DNA from: an uncultured Alkaliphilus sp.
Lineage (GTDB): Bacteria > Bacillota > Clostridia > Peptostreptococcales > Natronincolaceae
Direction: 5' to 3'
DNA length: 64,000 nt
NCBI GenBank assembly: GCA_938074565.1
Contig: CALJEQ010000015.1
Location: 142,511-206,510 of the forward strand
Below the pieces are notes generated by a model. It saw nothing but the letters and a program-made list of their open reading frames with translations, was not told the origin of the DNA and searched no databases. The position numbers and the translations under genes were made by a program. This document shows, one piece after another, positions 52,210 to 61,830 of the stretch (its first letter is position 1; each line of letters starts with the position of its first letter).

Positions 52210-53081
52210 CGGCTAATCCTCCGTAGAAACTGCTTTAACGTAAACCCATATATGCCCACTATGCTACCCCCTAACAAAAATAAGATAACATTTAACGCCA
52301 TTGTTTGGGGTATAACTTTAATGTCAGGGTTTATAAACAAACTATATAGCCTTGCAGAAATAGGAACAGGTGATATACTGCTTAATAAATAATTAACTTC
52401 AAAAGAACCTAAAGCATAGGCAAAGATGATACATGATGTCCATAGGATTGTATTAGAAGAAAGGGGTATATAAACCCTTCGTAGTAAAGTAATACTTCCA
52501 GAACCTAATGTTCTTCCCACATCCTCAAAAGTATTGCTTATTCTAGCCATAACATTTATAACGAATAGGGCAATAAAGGGTGTACCTTTAAATACAAACA
52601 CCCATATTATACCTATCCCCTTCCTATCAAAAATAAGCTCTGGAAAGCTATTGGGTGTTGCTATTATACCTGTATTATATAATAACCTAGCAAAAATTCC
52701 TGTTTGATTTAACATCAGCATAGCTATAAAAACTACATAAATGTAGGGTATAATTAGACCAAGCTGTAGGGTTTTTTTAACCAACGTTTGAATAGATTTA
52801 TTTTTACAGGTAATAAAAGTATAGGCTATTACTACACCTAAAGTTGATGCAATTAAAGAAACTGTTAGTGAAATATATATTGAATACAAAAAGCTCTCTA
52901 TAAAGTTTTTTTGTGTTACAACGACAATATAACTTTCTATGCTAAAGCCATGTAGCCCCAAGACTGGTATATGACCAAGACTTTCAAGTATGATACCAAT
53001 CAATCCTCCCCCTATAAAAAGTCCATATAGAAGAAGGATTGGTAATATTAGTAAATAAGGTGTTGCCTTTTTAAAAATCAT
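52206..53081 (-). CDS. ABC transporter permease, YnjC-like (first permease)
   Basis: A 291-residue permease with about six helices. The EAA loop is FEDVGRTLGSGSITLLRRVYIPL. The ATG at 53081 shares an A with the stop of the binding-protein gene (TAATG) and has GGGGG just ahead, so the longer frame that opens earlier is unlikely. It pairs with the permease overlapping its end. Confidence 0.87.
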   Translation of the reverse strand: MIFKKATPYLLILPILLLYGLFIGGGLIGIILESLGHIPVLGLHGFSIESYIVVVTQKNFIESFLYSIYISLTVSLIASTLGVVIAYTFITCKNKSIQTLVKKTLQLGLIIPYIYVVFIAMLMLNQTGIFARLLYNTGIIATPNSFPELIFDRKGIGIIWVFVFKGTPFIALFVINVMARISNTFEDVGRTLGSGSITLLRRVYIPLSSNTILWTSCIIFAYALGSFEVNYLLSSISPVPISARLYSLFINPDIKVIPQTMALNVILFLLGGSIVGIYGFTLKQFLRRISR

Positions 53082-54313
53082 TATTGACCCCCGATCTCTT
53101 CGGTCCATATCTCCTTTATCCAATCTATATATTTCGACTGCATTTCTGGTAATCTTCTATATGTTAGAGATTCCATGCTAACGGAAGCTGGGTCTGATTC
53201 CATCTCTAATAATTGCCCTATGATTGTGGCATCTAATTTATTGGCGTCAAAAGCAGGCATGTCTCCCCAAACCTCTGACTTAAACTTCTCTATTTGAGCT
53301 TCTGGACTTTGTAGAAAATCTATTACTAAAAGGGCTGCTGCCTTATTGGGGCTATTAAATGGAACAGCTAAATAATGGGAATTTCCAATAGTTCCCGTAT
53401 CAAAGACATAGGATTTCACAGTTTCTGGGTAAACTCCATCCTTAACTAAACCAGCAGTCTTCCCAACTTCAAAGCCCATAGTCATATAAATTTCACCATT
53501 CTTAAATAATTCATCCTGTTGTGCTTGAGATACTGGAAAAGCCCTCCCACCCCTCCATAAATAAGGGTTCATTTCTGTAAAATAGTCAATAACAGGTTTT
53601 GAAAGCTGTTTAAATTCTTCTTTTTCTATATCTTTATGGAAACCATCGGCATTTTCAGTAAGTTCATAATAAGCTGTTCTTATAAATGCAGCCCCTACAA
53701 AGTCATCGGGAAGCTTAGGATAAGTAAACTTACCTGGATTTTCCTTCACCCAATCCATTAACTCTTTAAAGGATTTAGGTGGTTCTTTTATATATTTAGA
53801 ATCGTAGGTGAGAACAAGTTGCGCTCTTCCCCAAATAGCTTCATATCCTTCAATGGGGATTCCTGTATCATAGCTAAGATCTGTTGCCTGCAAATCGTAA
53901 TATTTGTTTAAGTTTGGTAGTAAATCAGTAAAAGGCCCCCAAAGGATACCACCTTCTTTAGCTGTTCTGAAGTTTTCTGCATTAATCCATACTAAATCTG
54001 CTGTGCCAGGGTTTACTGTTGCTTTTCTTTCATTTAAGAGTTTATTCATAAACTCAGGTGCGTTCATTGGTACTCTTTTTAGGGTAATACCATATTTTTC
54101 TTTAACATTATTGCTTACAAAACCATCCATATATTGGTTTACACCTTCGTTCCCCCCCCACATAAGGATAGTAACTTCTTTATTTTCACCCTGCGTAACT
54201 ACATCTTCCCATGTATTTAGTTCTGTTTCAATTTTTTTAACGCCATTGCCCCTACAACCTGTTAATGCTAAAACTATAATCATCACAAAAATTGTTTTCT
54301 TAAATGAGTGCAT
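53081..54313 (-). CDS. ABC transporter substrate-binding lipoprotein, YnjB-like
   Basis: A 410-residue lipoprotein with lipobox LTGC at about residue 20. TILMWGGNEGVNQYMDGFV, DLVWINAENFRTAKEGG, and GYEAIWGRAQLVLTYDSKYI match the layout of E. coli YnjB (WGG..., LIWINGENF, GMAQLVFIYDS). The family belongs to the iron/thiamine-type binding-protein fold, but the true ligand of YnjB is not known to me. The gene starts the transporter operon. Confidence 0.85.
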   Translation of the reverse strand: MHSFKKTIFVMIIVLALTGCRGNGVKKIETELNTWEDVVTQGENKEVTILMWGGNEGVNQYMDGFVSNNVKEKYGITLKRVPMNAPEFMNKLLNERKATVNPGTADLVWINAENFRTAKEGGILWGPFTDLLPNLNKYYDLQATDLSYDTGIPIEGYEAIWGRAQLVLTYDSKYIKEPPKSFKELMDWVKENPGKFTYPKLPDDFVGAAFIRTAYYELTENADGFHKDIEKEEFKQLSKPVIDYFTEMNPYLWRGGRAFPVSQAQQDELFKNGEIYMTMGFEVGKTAGLVKDGVYPETVKSYVFDTGTIGNSHYLAVPFNSPNKAAALLVIDFLQSPEAQIEKFKSEVWGDMPAFDANKLDATIIGQLLEMESDPASVSMESLTYRRLPEMQSKYIDWIKEIWTEEIGGQ

Positions 54314-54389
54314 TCCTAATTCTCTCCCTTAAAATATTATAAGATTTCAATATAAGGTTTCATTGCATTTTTACTTATATTTGTATTAA

Positions 54390-54983
54390 TCAATCCAATG
54401 ACTTACAATGCTTTAGAACTCTTTTAAAACGTATTATTCCAGTCATAAAAATAATAGCATTGAAGACCATAAGAATTGGAAACACATAATTGGTAAGTAG
54501 TGCCATCAAAGTAAATACAATAAAGGTTTCTGTTCTTTCTGCAATACCAACATCATAGTGAATACTTTTAACACCAGTGTTTTGAAATAATCCTCCTGCT
54601 ACTATAAAGGTGGTGAAGTTAAATATAACTGCAATATAAAAGAATAAAAAGGCATAGTTAGCCTGTGGAAACTTATAGGCAAAGGCCAGCACATAAACAG
54701 CCTCCACCATTCTATCTAAAATTAAATCCATATAAGCTCCACCCTTTGTGGAATTTTTTGTTAGCCTTGCCACTGTACCATCTAATACATCAAGTAAGCC
54801 CGATAACCAAAGAAGAAATATGCTTAATAGCATCCATCCCTGGGTTACCAAGATGCTTGCTAAGATTCCTAAAGCAAAAGCTCCCCATGTGATGGTTTGG
54901 GGTGTTATGTTAAGAACAGCTAATTTATTACCCATATTATCAAATAAGGGTTGAAATTTGCTACGCCATCTACTATCTATCAT
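54390..54983 (-). CDS. CDP-alcohol phosphatidyltransferase, YnjF-like
   Basis: A 197-residue membrane enzyme that joins a CDP-activated lipid to an alcohol. The catalytic motif DG-TVAR-8-GG-3-D-3-D is intact (VLDGTVARLTKNSTKGGAYM then DLILDR). The start at 54983 has TAAGGAG 7 bases ahead; an upstream TTG has only a weak site. E. coli ynjF is the last gene of the ynjABCDEF group, so its presence beside ynjBCD-like genes is notable. The alcohol substrate is unknown. Confidence 0.86.
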   Translation of the reverse strand: MIDSRWRSKFQPLFDNMGNKLAVLNITPQTITWGAFALGILASILVTQGWMLLSIFLLWLSGLLDVLDGTVARLTKNSTKGGAYMDLILDRMVEAVYVLAFAYKFPQANYAFLFFYIAVIFNFTTFIVAGGLFQNTGVKSIHYDVGIAERTETFIVFTLMALLTNYVFPILMVFNAIIFMTGIIRFKRVLKHCKSLD

Positions 54984-55034
54984 TTTTTTCTCCTTACTAT
55001 AACTTTTAATTTTTTCAGCAGTATCCAATACCTT

Positions 55035-56177
55035 TTATCTTTGATTTTTTAATATTTTTAACTTAGCCCTATACCTGTTGTTCCACTTTTTTAATGTGCT
55101 ATGCTTTCCTTGATGGAAAATTTTTTTTAAGTACATCTCATCATTAAAGATTAAATCTAATAAATGGACGGATTTTTTACCACCATGTTTCATTGATTCT
55201 ACACATTCTTGACAGTAGCTTAAAATATATTTTTCATTTGTTTGATTTGCTCTCTTATTCATTTGTTTTACGGATAGCTCTCTATTAGTTACCCCCAACA
55301 TACCCCCAGAACCACAACACAGGGTCTTTTCCTTTGAATACTCCATTTCTTTTATGTTAAGATCCAATTTTTCAGTAATTTCCCTTACAGCATTTTGAAT
55401 TTCAATGTTTTTTCGTGTTGGGCAAGGGTCATGGATGGCAAAGGTTACATCTATTTCTCTTCCTATTCCAATTTTATCCTCTGGTATACCCACTTCATTA
55501 ATAAGTTCCCATAGGGATGTTATTTTTTGATTAGTACTATTTTCTCCAATGGTATGATGGCAGTTTTGACAAGCTACTATTATCTCTTCTACACAAGAAT
55601 CATCAAACCTTCTTTGTACACTGGAATAATATTTATTAAAGTTTTTCACATCCCCCATAGAGTAAGTGGGTTTTCCACAACAGTTCAGCATTATTCCAGT
55701 ACCAGGCAGTTTCTTTTTTATATAATTATAAGTACTCATAACTAACTGTGGACTATAGGCAGTTAAACTACAGCCTGGAAAAAAAACTCTTCTTTTTTCA
55801 TTATCCTTTAGGCCCATTATTTCTGTAGTAAGTAGCTTTGAGAAACTACTCCTTTGATGAAATGCTACAGCCCTACTGTTAACTTGCTTTGGTACTCTTT
55901 TATTATCCTTTACAATATCCATTCTTAAATTTAAAAACAGTTTATTCAAGTTTACCTCCTTTGGACACACCTGTGTGCAATATCCACACAATGCGCAGGA
56001 GAAGGGTATTATTGGGTCTATCTCTTGATCTTCATATATTTTTAATAATAGCTCTTTTGGGGAGCTACAATATTCTTCTAACATAGGACAATTCTTCATA
56101 CAAGTTCTGCATCCTATACATTTATCCTTTTCTTCTTCCAGTTCTTTTTTTATTTCTTTACGTAATTTAATATTCAT
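55035..56177 (-). CDS. Fe-S oxidoreductase with two 4Fe-4S motifs and two CCG domains (GlpC/HdrD-like)
   Basis: A 380-residue protein. Two ferredoxin-type cysteine sets lie near the N terminus (CIGCRTCMKNCP and CALCGYCTQVCP). Two CCG (cysteine-rich) domains follow, with FFPGCSLTAYS...CCGKPTYSMG and HDPCPTRKN...CCGSGGMLG. GlpC, HdrD and LutA share this plan and pass electrons to quinone, heterodisulfide or lactate modules. The ATG at 56177 follows AAAGGAG. Neighbours are a TVP38 protein upstream and a CDP-alcohol transferase downstream. The reaction cannot be told. Confidence 0.85.
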   Translation of the reverse strand: MNIKLRKEIKKELEEEKDKCIGCRTCMKNCPMLEEYCSSPKELLLKIYEDQEIDPIIPFSCALCGYCTQVCPKEVNLNKLFLNLRMDIVKDNKRVPKQVNSRAVAFHQRSSFSKLLTTEIMGLKDNEKRRVFFPGCSLTAYSPQLVMSTYNYIKKKLPGTGIMLNCCGKPTYSMGDVKNFNKYYSSVQRRFDDSCVEEIIVACQNCHHTIGENSTNQKITSLWELINEVGIPEDKIGIGREIDVTFAIHDPCPTRKNIEIQNAVREITEKLDLNIKEMEYSKEKTLCCGSGGMLGVTNRELSVKQMNKRANQTNEKYILSYCQECVESMKHGGKKSVHLLDLIFNDEMYLKKIFHQGKHSTLKKWNNRYRAKLKILKNQR

Positions 56178-56205
56178 TAATATTACTCCTTTTAAACTGC
56201 ATAAA

Positions 56206-56238
56206 AAGGATCGTACCATTTGGTAACAATCCTTAGGT
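56206..56238 (-). terminator. Terminator downstream of the TVP38 gene
   Basis: On the minus strand AAGGATTGTTACCA pairs with TGGTACGATCCTT (one mismatch region), followed by TTTTT. It lies between the TVP38 gene and the Fe-S protein gene, so it may be only partly effective. Confidence 0.65.
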
Positions 56239-56246
56239 TTATTTTT

Positions 56247-56951
56247 CTATGGTCTTGGTTCTTCCTGCTTTTTATTTCTTTCACTCCACATTTGTTTAAA
56301 TAAGAATATCATAATAGTTAAAGAAAACAAAATCAATAATCCAAATACAAACATTTTAGTACCTCCCACCAACATACCCCCTACATAAGAGTAAACAATG
56401 GTGGCGGGTAATTGCCCTATTCCTGTTGCCCAGAAAAATGACCAAAAGCCCATTGATGTTAAGCCTGCTACATAGCTTACAATATCAAAAGATATAAAGG
56501 GTAACAACCTTGCTATAAGCACTGCATGTTTGCCATACTTTTCAAAAAAGCCATCAATATTATCTAGTGCAAATTTACTGGTAAGCTTCTCTACTGTTGT
56601 TCTCCCATAAAATCTAGCTATAAAGAAACAAATTACAGCCCCAGCCATGGCACTGCTCCAAGAGAGTATTGCCCCCTTTACCCATCCGAATAAGGCTGCA
56701 TTGGCAAAGGTTATTAAAAAAGCTGGCAGGGGTGCTACCACCGATTGAAAGATCATTAGTAAGAAAGATATAATGGGCGCCCAAATCCCAAAGGAAAGGA
56801 TATATCCCTTTATTGCTTCTACATCCATCATACTGAATATAAATATCACTCTTTTTATTGTGTTTTTAATAGGGGGAACAAATAGATACATACATATTAA
56901 TACAAATATTATTACTATTTTAATAATAGTAGATTTTTTATTATCCTTCAA
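56247..56951 (-). CDS. TVP38/TMEM64 (DedA-related) family membrane protein
   Basis: A 234-residue protein with about five hydrophobic segments. The SNARE-associated/DedA core is seen in the stretches FLITFANAALFGWVKGAIL, GAVICFFIARFYGR, and HAVLIARLLPFISFDIVSYVAGL. YdjZ and YdjX of E. coli are of this family and lie beside ynjA-F. Relatives are linked to lipid scrambling. A TTG start with AAGGAAGG 10 bases upstream is used. Confidence 0.85.
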   Translation of the reverse strand: MKDNKKSTIIKIVIIFVLICMYLFVPPIKNTIKRVIFIFSMMDVEAIKGYILSFGIWAPIISFLLMIFQSVVAPLPAFLITFANAALFGWVKGAILSWSSAMAGAVICFFIARFYGRTTVEKLTSKFALDNIDGFFEKYGKHAVLIARLLPFISFDIVSYVAGLTSMGFWSFFWATGIGQLPATIVYSYVGGMLVGGTKMFVFGLLILFSLTIMIFLFKQMWSERNKKQEEPRP

Positions 56952-56991
56952 TTACCACATTCCTTCCTTATATATATTTTCTACTTTTTAA

Positions 56992-57021
56992 AATAGGTTA
57001 AGTCTTAAGACTTAACCTATT
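56992..57021. terminator. 30-bp perfect palindrome after the rhodanese gene
   Basis: AATAGGTTAAGTCTT is followed immediately by its exact complement, without any loop. T residues follow on the minus strand, so it can end the rhodanese transcript. As a loop-free palindrome it could also bind a dimeric protein. Confidence 0.6.
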
Positions 57022-57026
57022 AATAA

Positions 57027-57980
57027 CTATTTTTCTACTTCTAAATCTGTATTTGCTGACCAAGCATAAAAACTAGCATCATAATTCTTTACATTTTCAT
57101 ATCCTAACATATTTAGTACCACTTGCATATGGGCAGAACGAATACCAGCAGTACAATAAGTTACTATTTCATCTTCTTTTTTTATTCCATTCCCATCAAG
57201 AATAGCATTAATTTCTTGTGTAGATTTTAATGTACCATCCTTATTTAATAGTTGGTTAAAGGGAATATTAATAGCACCTGGCAAGTGTCCACCTCGAACT
57301 TCCCCATACTTTGTTGCTCCTTGATATTCATCCTTCTCTCTTGTATCTATTATAACTACTGTACCTAATTTATTAGACAGTTCTTCTGTATCAATATTTG
57401 TATCATTGTTTAATTCTGTTATTTCTACATTGGCAGGTATTGGTGTAACAGCTTCCTTAGAAACATCATAACCCTTCCCAGACCAAAGATTAAACCCGCC
57501 ATCTAGGATTTTTATATTATTATAGCCTGCTCGTTTAAGCATCCACAATATTCTTCCATCTTCACCCCAACCTGCTGTATTGGTATAAACTATAATTTCT
57601 TTATCTTTTATAATTCCAAATTCTGATAGTTTTTCTGATAATGCAACTGGTTCTAAAACAGTCCCCCAATTAGCATCACCTGGTGCTCCTTGCATATTTG
57701 CAAAACCTTGCCAAGAAACAGCTATTGCTCCTGGGATATGTCCTTTATCATATGTATCTTGTCCTCTTGCATCTAAAATAAGTATATCTTCTCTATTAAC
57801 ATTTTCCTTTAACCAATTAACATCTACTAAGTATTCTGATTCAATTGCGTCCTTTGGTTCCTCAATGGTATCTTGATTATTCTTTTCTTCCACAACATTA
57901 TCATTTGATTTACTTGTACAACCACTAATGATTAGTGCTAAACATAGGATCATTAATAAAATTGATGTTAACTTCTTCAT
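57027..57980 (-). CDS. Tandem-rhodanese lipoprotein (sulfurtransferase, YnjE-like)
   Basis: A 317-residue lipoprotein with lipobox IISGC. Two rhodanese domains follow (about 50-165 and 185-310). The first has VYTNTAGWGEDG at the active-site loop and so lacks the catalytic cysteine. The second has VTYCTAGIRSAHM, with the cysteine intact. This matches two-domain thiosulfate sulfurtransferases in which only the last domain is active. YnjE, encoded with ynjBCD in E. coli, is also an exported multi-rhodanese protein. It may pass sulfur outside the membrane, possibly linked to the transporter substrate. Confidence 0.88.
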   Translation of the reverse strand: MKKLTSILLMILCLALIISGCTSKSNDNVVEEKNNQDTIEEPKDAIESEYLVDVNWLKENVNREDILILDARGQDTYDKGHIPGAIAVSWQGFANMQGAPGDANWGTVLEPVALSEKLSEFGIIKDKEIIVYTNTAGWGEDGRILWMLKRAGYNNIKILDGGFNLWSGKGYDVSKEAVTPIPANVEITELNNDTNIDTEELSNKLGTVVIIDTREKDEYQGATKYGEVRGGHLPGAINIPFNQLLNKDGTLKSTQEINAILDGNGIKKEDEIVTYCTAGIRSAHMQVVLNMLGYENVKNYDASFYAWSANTDLEVEK

Positions 57981-58265
57981 GTTATACCTACCTCTTTTCT
58001 TTCATTTAGTCTAGTATAATTTCTATGACATAATAAATATTATCATATATATAGAAGTATCGATAATTGTATTTATCTATGATTGGACTATGTATTATTG
58101 AAATTTTAAATTTAGCTTACTAGTCTGATTAATAGGAATTTTTAAAAAATAAACCTTATATATATCTCTATCCCACATCTAAATTTCCATTAAAAAAACA
58201 CCCTACTCTAAATTTATTAGAGTAAAGTGTTTTTTAAAACTTCCATAAATGTTATTTAATACTTA
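57981..58265. other. Intergenic stretch with one terminator
   Basis: These 285 AT-rich bases separate the rhodanese gene from a small helical protein gene. The terminator of the latter lies at 58193-58236. The rest probably holds the leftward promoter of the rhodanese gene; no gene was seen. Confidence 0.5.
58193..58236 (-). terminator. Terminator of the small helical protein gene
   Basis: AAAACAC...ACTCTAA and TTAGAGT...GTGTTTT form a two-part stem around a short loop, with T-tracts on both sides. Confidence 0.8.
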
Positions 58266-58442
58266 CTAGTCTTGATACCCAGTTAATTGTTGATGTACGG
58301 CATTAAGTGAATTTATTGCTTGTTGAATTCTGTTTTTATTATCTTGTTTTTCTGCTGAGTTTAGGGCTTGTTGTAATGTGTTAACTGTAGATTGTACTGA
58401 TGACATACTTTGATCAACGTATTGTTTTGCTTTTCCTGACAT
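58266..58442 (-). CDS. Small helical Gln/Ser-rich protein (58 aa), unknown function
   Basis: I do not recognise this protein. It is 58 residues, with MSGKAKQYVDQSMSSVQSTV followed by a second helix ending in NAVHQQLTGYQD. AAAGGAGG lies 8 bases before the ATG, so it is surely translated and likely abundant. Two amphipathic helices with regular Gln, Asn and Ser suggest a helical hairpin. It has its own terminator. The size and composition would fit a spore-associated small protein, but no known SASP motif is present. Confidence 0.7.
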   Translation of the reverse strand: MSGKAKQYVDQSMSSVQSTVNTLQQALNSAEKQDNKNRIQQAINSLNAVHQQLTGYQD

Positions 58443-58531
58443 ATGATACGCCTCCTTTAATAATATATTCACAAATAGTATCTTCTACAGCCCTCTATAA
58501 TATTCATAATTTAATAGCTAAGTTTTTCCGC

Positions 58532-60862
58532 CTAATCCTCCCTTGTTTTCAAACCTTCAACAATATCTAGACGATTTATGGTTTTTATGCTTAAAAGTAA
58601 AACAATACTAGAAATTATTACCAATAAAAGCGTTGCTAATAAATAACTTTTATTATAAATATGGGGGATTAGTACAAAAGAATCATTTGAAAATTCTCCT
58701 TTAATTCCTTGTAATATCAAATTTCCTAACAAAAAACCAAAGGGTACAGCAATAACTATTTGAAAAAATATTTCCTTTACATATGCAATCATTATATCTA
58801 TTGTGCCATATCCCATAACCTTTAAAACAATAAATTCATAACTTCTTGCTGTAAGGTTTATTATACCCACTGCATACAACACTATAATTCCTAGCATTAT
58901 AGCAAAAATAATTAGTATTTGTATCATGAAACTCATGGTTTCAAGGATTTTTAACATAGTATTTTTGTCCTGTTCCTTTGATGTGGTACTAATCACTTCT
59001 TCACCATCATTAATCCGTTGGGAAAGCTCTTTAACATCTTTATCAGTCTTTATAAAAATGGTGTTATATAACATATTGTTAATTTCAAACTCTTTTTCAA
59101 TAAAATCATAATTAGCGTATATATAGAAACTGGAGGCTTGAAGGGTTGTATCCCTTACTTCTACTTCAATGTCATCAAAATAACTACCAAATGAAGATAA
59201 CTTTACCTTATCCCCTTTATTTACACCTAGTTTATTTGCTACATATGACGGCAATGCAATTCCATCTTTTAGATTAATCTTTTCTCCTGCCTCATTTTTT
59301 AAATTAAGCATGTCAAATCCATCTTCCATTATAAGAAGTGGATAGTCTAACTTTTGGTTTTCTTTTTCAATTTTTACAGGAAGAATTGTAGACTTAAAGT
59401 AAGTCTGTACTCCTGGCAACCTAATAATTTCGATTTCTCTTTCTAGAGGAACTGCTTTAATGTTTACCATTAAGTCATACTTAACAAAATCGTTATAATG
59501 TGTATTAATTAAATAATTAAAAGAATCATTAAACCCTAAAGCGAATACTGCCAATGCCACCGAAACAGCCATACCAAATACTACTGCAAAAAATCTACCT
59601 TTATTTCGTAAGGATGTTTTCAATGAATATCTGGTGTTAAAGGATAATCTGTTCCATAAGGGTTTTATATTTTCTAGTAAAATTTTCTTCCCTTTTTTGG
59701 GTTTCTCTGCATTCATAGCTTCAGCAGGTTTAATTTTCAGTACTTTTTTTATTCCAACAAAATTTGATACTACGCATACCACTAAAGCTATTATAAAACC
59801 TATAACCCATAAGCCTAAATACACTGTAAAAATAAGTTCTGGTATATCAAACATTTCACCAAATATATCTAAAATATAGTCACCAAGCACTATTGAAAAC
59901 AAGCATCCTGCTAGACTTCCCAAAACAGCCACAACTATAGCATATTTAGTATATATACCTACAATTTTTATGTTTGAAAGACCCATTGCTTTAAGGATTC
60001 CAATTTGCTTACGTTCCCTAACTATATTCCGTTTCTGTAGAACATAAATTATCATTGCAGCTATAATAAAGAATATAAAAGGAAATATATAAGCAAAGCT
60101 GTTTATCTGATTATGGTCCTCTATATACATTTTGTAACTTATTTGTTGATCCTTAAATAAATCATATAGTACCTTTTTGGGTTTTAACGACTCTTTAATC
60201 TGCTTTGTAACCTCAGCACTATCCACTTCTCTGTGTAGCATTACATTTATCTGATTGTATCCTATATTAAGCCTATCTTTAAAATAGTTTTCACTAATAT
60301 AAACTACTCCAAAAGCAAGGGGGTCTGCCATTGGAACACTTTCACTTTGGGCTAGATACACAAATTCTGGGGTTGCAACAAGACCAGTAATTGTAAAGTT
60401 ATGTATTTCGTTTTGTATCTTTAATTCAATATTATCACCAATCTTTAGTTCATTGACATCGGCGTACTTTTTAAGCAATAGACACTCACTATCTTTCTTA
60501 ATGTGATTCCCCTCGTAAAAGTAAGTTTTGTTTATTAAAGGTTCTTTTATGGGTACTGAAAATGTCCGTAGTGTAGTATCTCCACTAACATAATCTGCCA
60601 TAACCCTACCTTCAGCAGCCTTTATACCGTCAATTTGTCTAACTTTTTCAACATCATTTACATCAATTTCAACTCCATAAATAGTATAGTCTGCAAGGGA
60701 ATATTCTTCATAATAAATCTCTGACATTTTTTGATATTGATAAAGAACAGTTTTCAAAGTAACAAAAAATCCAACACCAATGGCGATTATTAAGGCTGCT
60801 GAAATTAATTGTGGTAATTGATTTTTAATTTTTCGTAATAAGAATTTGTTTTGTATTTTCAT
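58532..60862 (-). CDS. FtsX-like ABC transporter permease (MacB/YknZ type, duplicated)
   Basis: A 776-residue membrane protein with an N-terminal helix, an external MacB-type domain (about 40-255), three helices, one further helix with a second external domain (about 420-660), and three more helices. This doubled FtsX layout is found in Firmicutes mechanotransmission exporters. ILKAMGLSNIKIVGIYTKYA and VLKVMGYGTIDIMIAYVKE are the paired FtsX motifs. The ATG at 60862 has AGGTGAG. It lies 8 bases after the ATPase gene. The cargo may be a peptide or lipid. Confidence 0.88.
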   Translation of the reverse strand: MKIQNKFLLRKIKNQLPQLISAALIIAIGVGFFVTLKTVLYQYQKMSEIYYEEYSLADYTIYGVEIDVNDVEKVRQIDGIKAAEGRVMADYVSGDTTLRTFSVPIKEPLINKTYFYEGNHIKKDSECLLLKKYADVNELKIGDNIELKIQNEIHNFTITGLVATPEFVYLAQSESVPMADPLAFGVVYISENYFKDRLNIGYNQINVMLHREVDSAEVTKQIKESLKPKKVLYDLFKDQQISYKMYIEDHNQINSFAYIFPFIFFIIAAMIIYVLQKRNIVRERKQIGILKAMGLSNIKIVGIYTKYAIVVAVLGSLAGCLFSIVLGDYILDIFGEMFDIPELIFTVYLGLWVIGFIIALVVCVVSNFVGIKKVLKIKPAEAMNAEKPKKGKKILLENIKPLWNRLSFNTRYSLKTSLRNKGRFFAVVFGMAVSVALAVFALGFNDSFNYLINTHYNDFVKYDLMVNIKAVPLEREIEIIRLPGVQTYFKSTILPVKIEKENQKLDYPLLIMEDGFDMLNLKNEAGEKINLKDGIALPSYVANKLGVNKGDKVKLSSFGSYFDDIEVEVRDTTLQASSFYIYANYDFIEKEFEINNMLYNTIFIKTDKDVKELSQRINDGEEVISTTSKEQDKNTMLKILETMSFMIQILIIFAIMLGIIVLYAVGIINLTARSYEFIVLKVMGYGTIDIMIAYVKEIFFQIVIAVPFGFLLGNLILQGIKGEFSNDSFVLIPHIYNKSYLLATLLLVIISSIVLLLSIKTINRLDIVEGLKTRED

Positions 60863-60870
60863 AGACTCAC

Positions 60871-61575
60871 CTACCATTCTACTTCATCAGGCATAAGTGG
60901 TGTGGGGTTAGTAACAGCTTCTAAAATTTGTCCACTTCTCATTTTTATAACAACATCAGCAATTTTTGCTATATCTTGACTATGAGTAATTAATACTACC
61001 GTTGTTTCTTGCTTTTTATTGATGTCTCTAAGAACATTTAAAACCATAATACCTGTTTTATAGTCAAGTGCCCCTGTAGGCTCATCACACAGAAGTACCT
61101 TTGGCTTTTTAGCAATAGCTCTGGCTATTGATATTCGTTGTTGTTCACCCCCTGATAACTCTGCGGGATAGTGATTTTTTCGTTGAGAAAGTCCCACAAT
61201 AGCCAATGCATTGTCGGCTCCCTGTTTGGGTAATTTACTTATTTCTGTTGAAAATTCCACATTTTCCAGTGCTGTCAAATTTGGTAATAAATTATAGGAC
61301 TGAAACACAAACCCTATATTTTCTTTTCTAAACCTTGTTAATTTCCTCTGATCAAGTTCTGTTATATTTTTGCCATTAAAGATTATTTCGCCAGATGTGG
61401 CATTATCCATCCCCCCTAAAATGTTTAAAAGAGTACTCTTACCCGAACCACTGGCACCAAGAACTACAACAAATTTGCCTTCCTCAATGTTCAAGCTTAC
61501 ACCGTTCAATGCATTTACTTTTGTTTCACCGTCACCATAGATTTTAGTTATGTTATTAATTTCATATAAGTTCAC
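60871..61575 (-). CDS. ABC transporter ATPase (MacB/LolD type)
   Basis: A 234-residue ATPase with Walker [11 protein letters not shown]-loop [20 protein letters not shown], signature [16 protein letters not shown] and Walker [13 protein letters not shown]. The Q-loop and GALD sequence are typical of the MacB/LolD/FtsE family. The GTG start at 61575 is preferred, 8 bases after AAGGGG; an earlier GTG lies within that site. It pairs with the FtsX permease that follows. Confidence 0.92.
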   Translation of the reverse strand: MNLYEINNITKIYGDGETKVNALNGVSLNIEEGKFVVVLGASGSGKSTLLNILGGMDNATSGEIIFNGKNITELDQRKLTRFRKENIGFVFQSYNLLPNLTALENVEFSTEISKLPKQGADNALAIVGLSQRKNHYPAELSGGEQQRISIARAIAKKPKVLLCDEPTGALDYKTGIMVLNVLRDINKKQETTVVLITHSQDIAKIADVVIKMRSGQILEAVTNPTPLMPDEVEW

Positions 61576-61631
61576 AACCGTCACCCCTTTTTCTTTAATT
61601 TTGTATTATTTGGCATATGTAGAAGATAAAC

Positions 61632-61680
61632 AAAAAAGACTCCTAACATAACCCTTTGTTGGATTATGTTAAAAGTCTCG
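61632..61680 (-). terminator. Terminator downstream of the TetR-MFS operon
   Basis: AGACT with TAACATAA pairs with TTATGTTA and AGTCT (two short bulges), followed by TTTTTT on the minus strand. It separates the MFS gene from the ABC transporter genes. Confidence 0.75.
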
Positions 61681-61830
61681 TTACCAAATTGGTTTATAAA
61701 GCCAGGTGCTATTAACAGCTCCAGTATGTTGACTATATAATTAAACTACTCCCTTTTAACAAATTAATTTTACAATATTTTATTACAATTTGCAACACTA
61801 AAATGAATTACTGCTACTTGCTTTTGTAGA

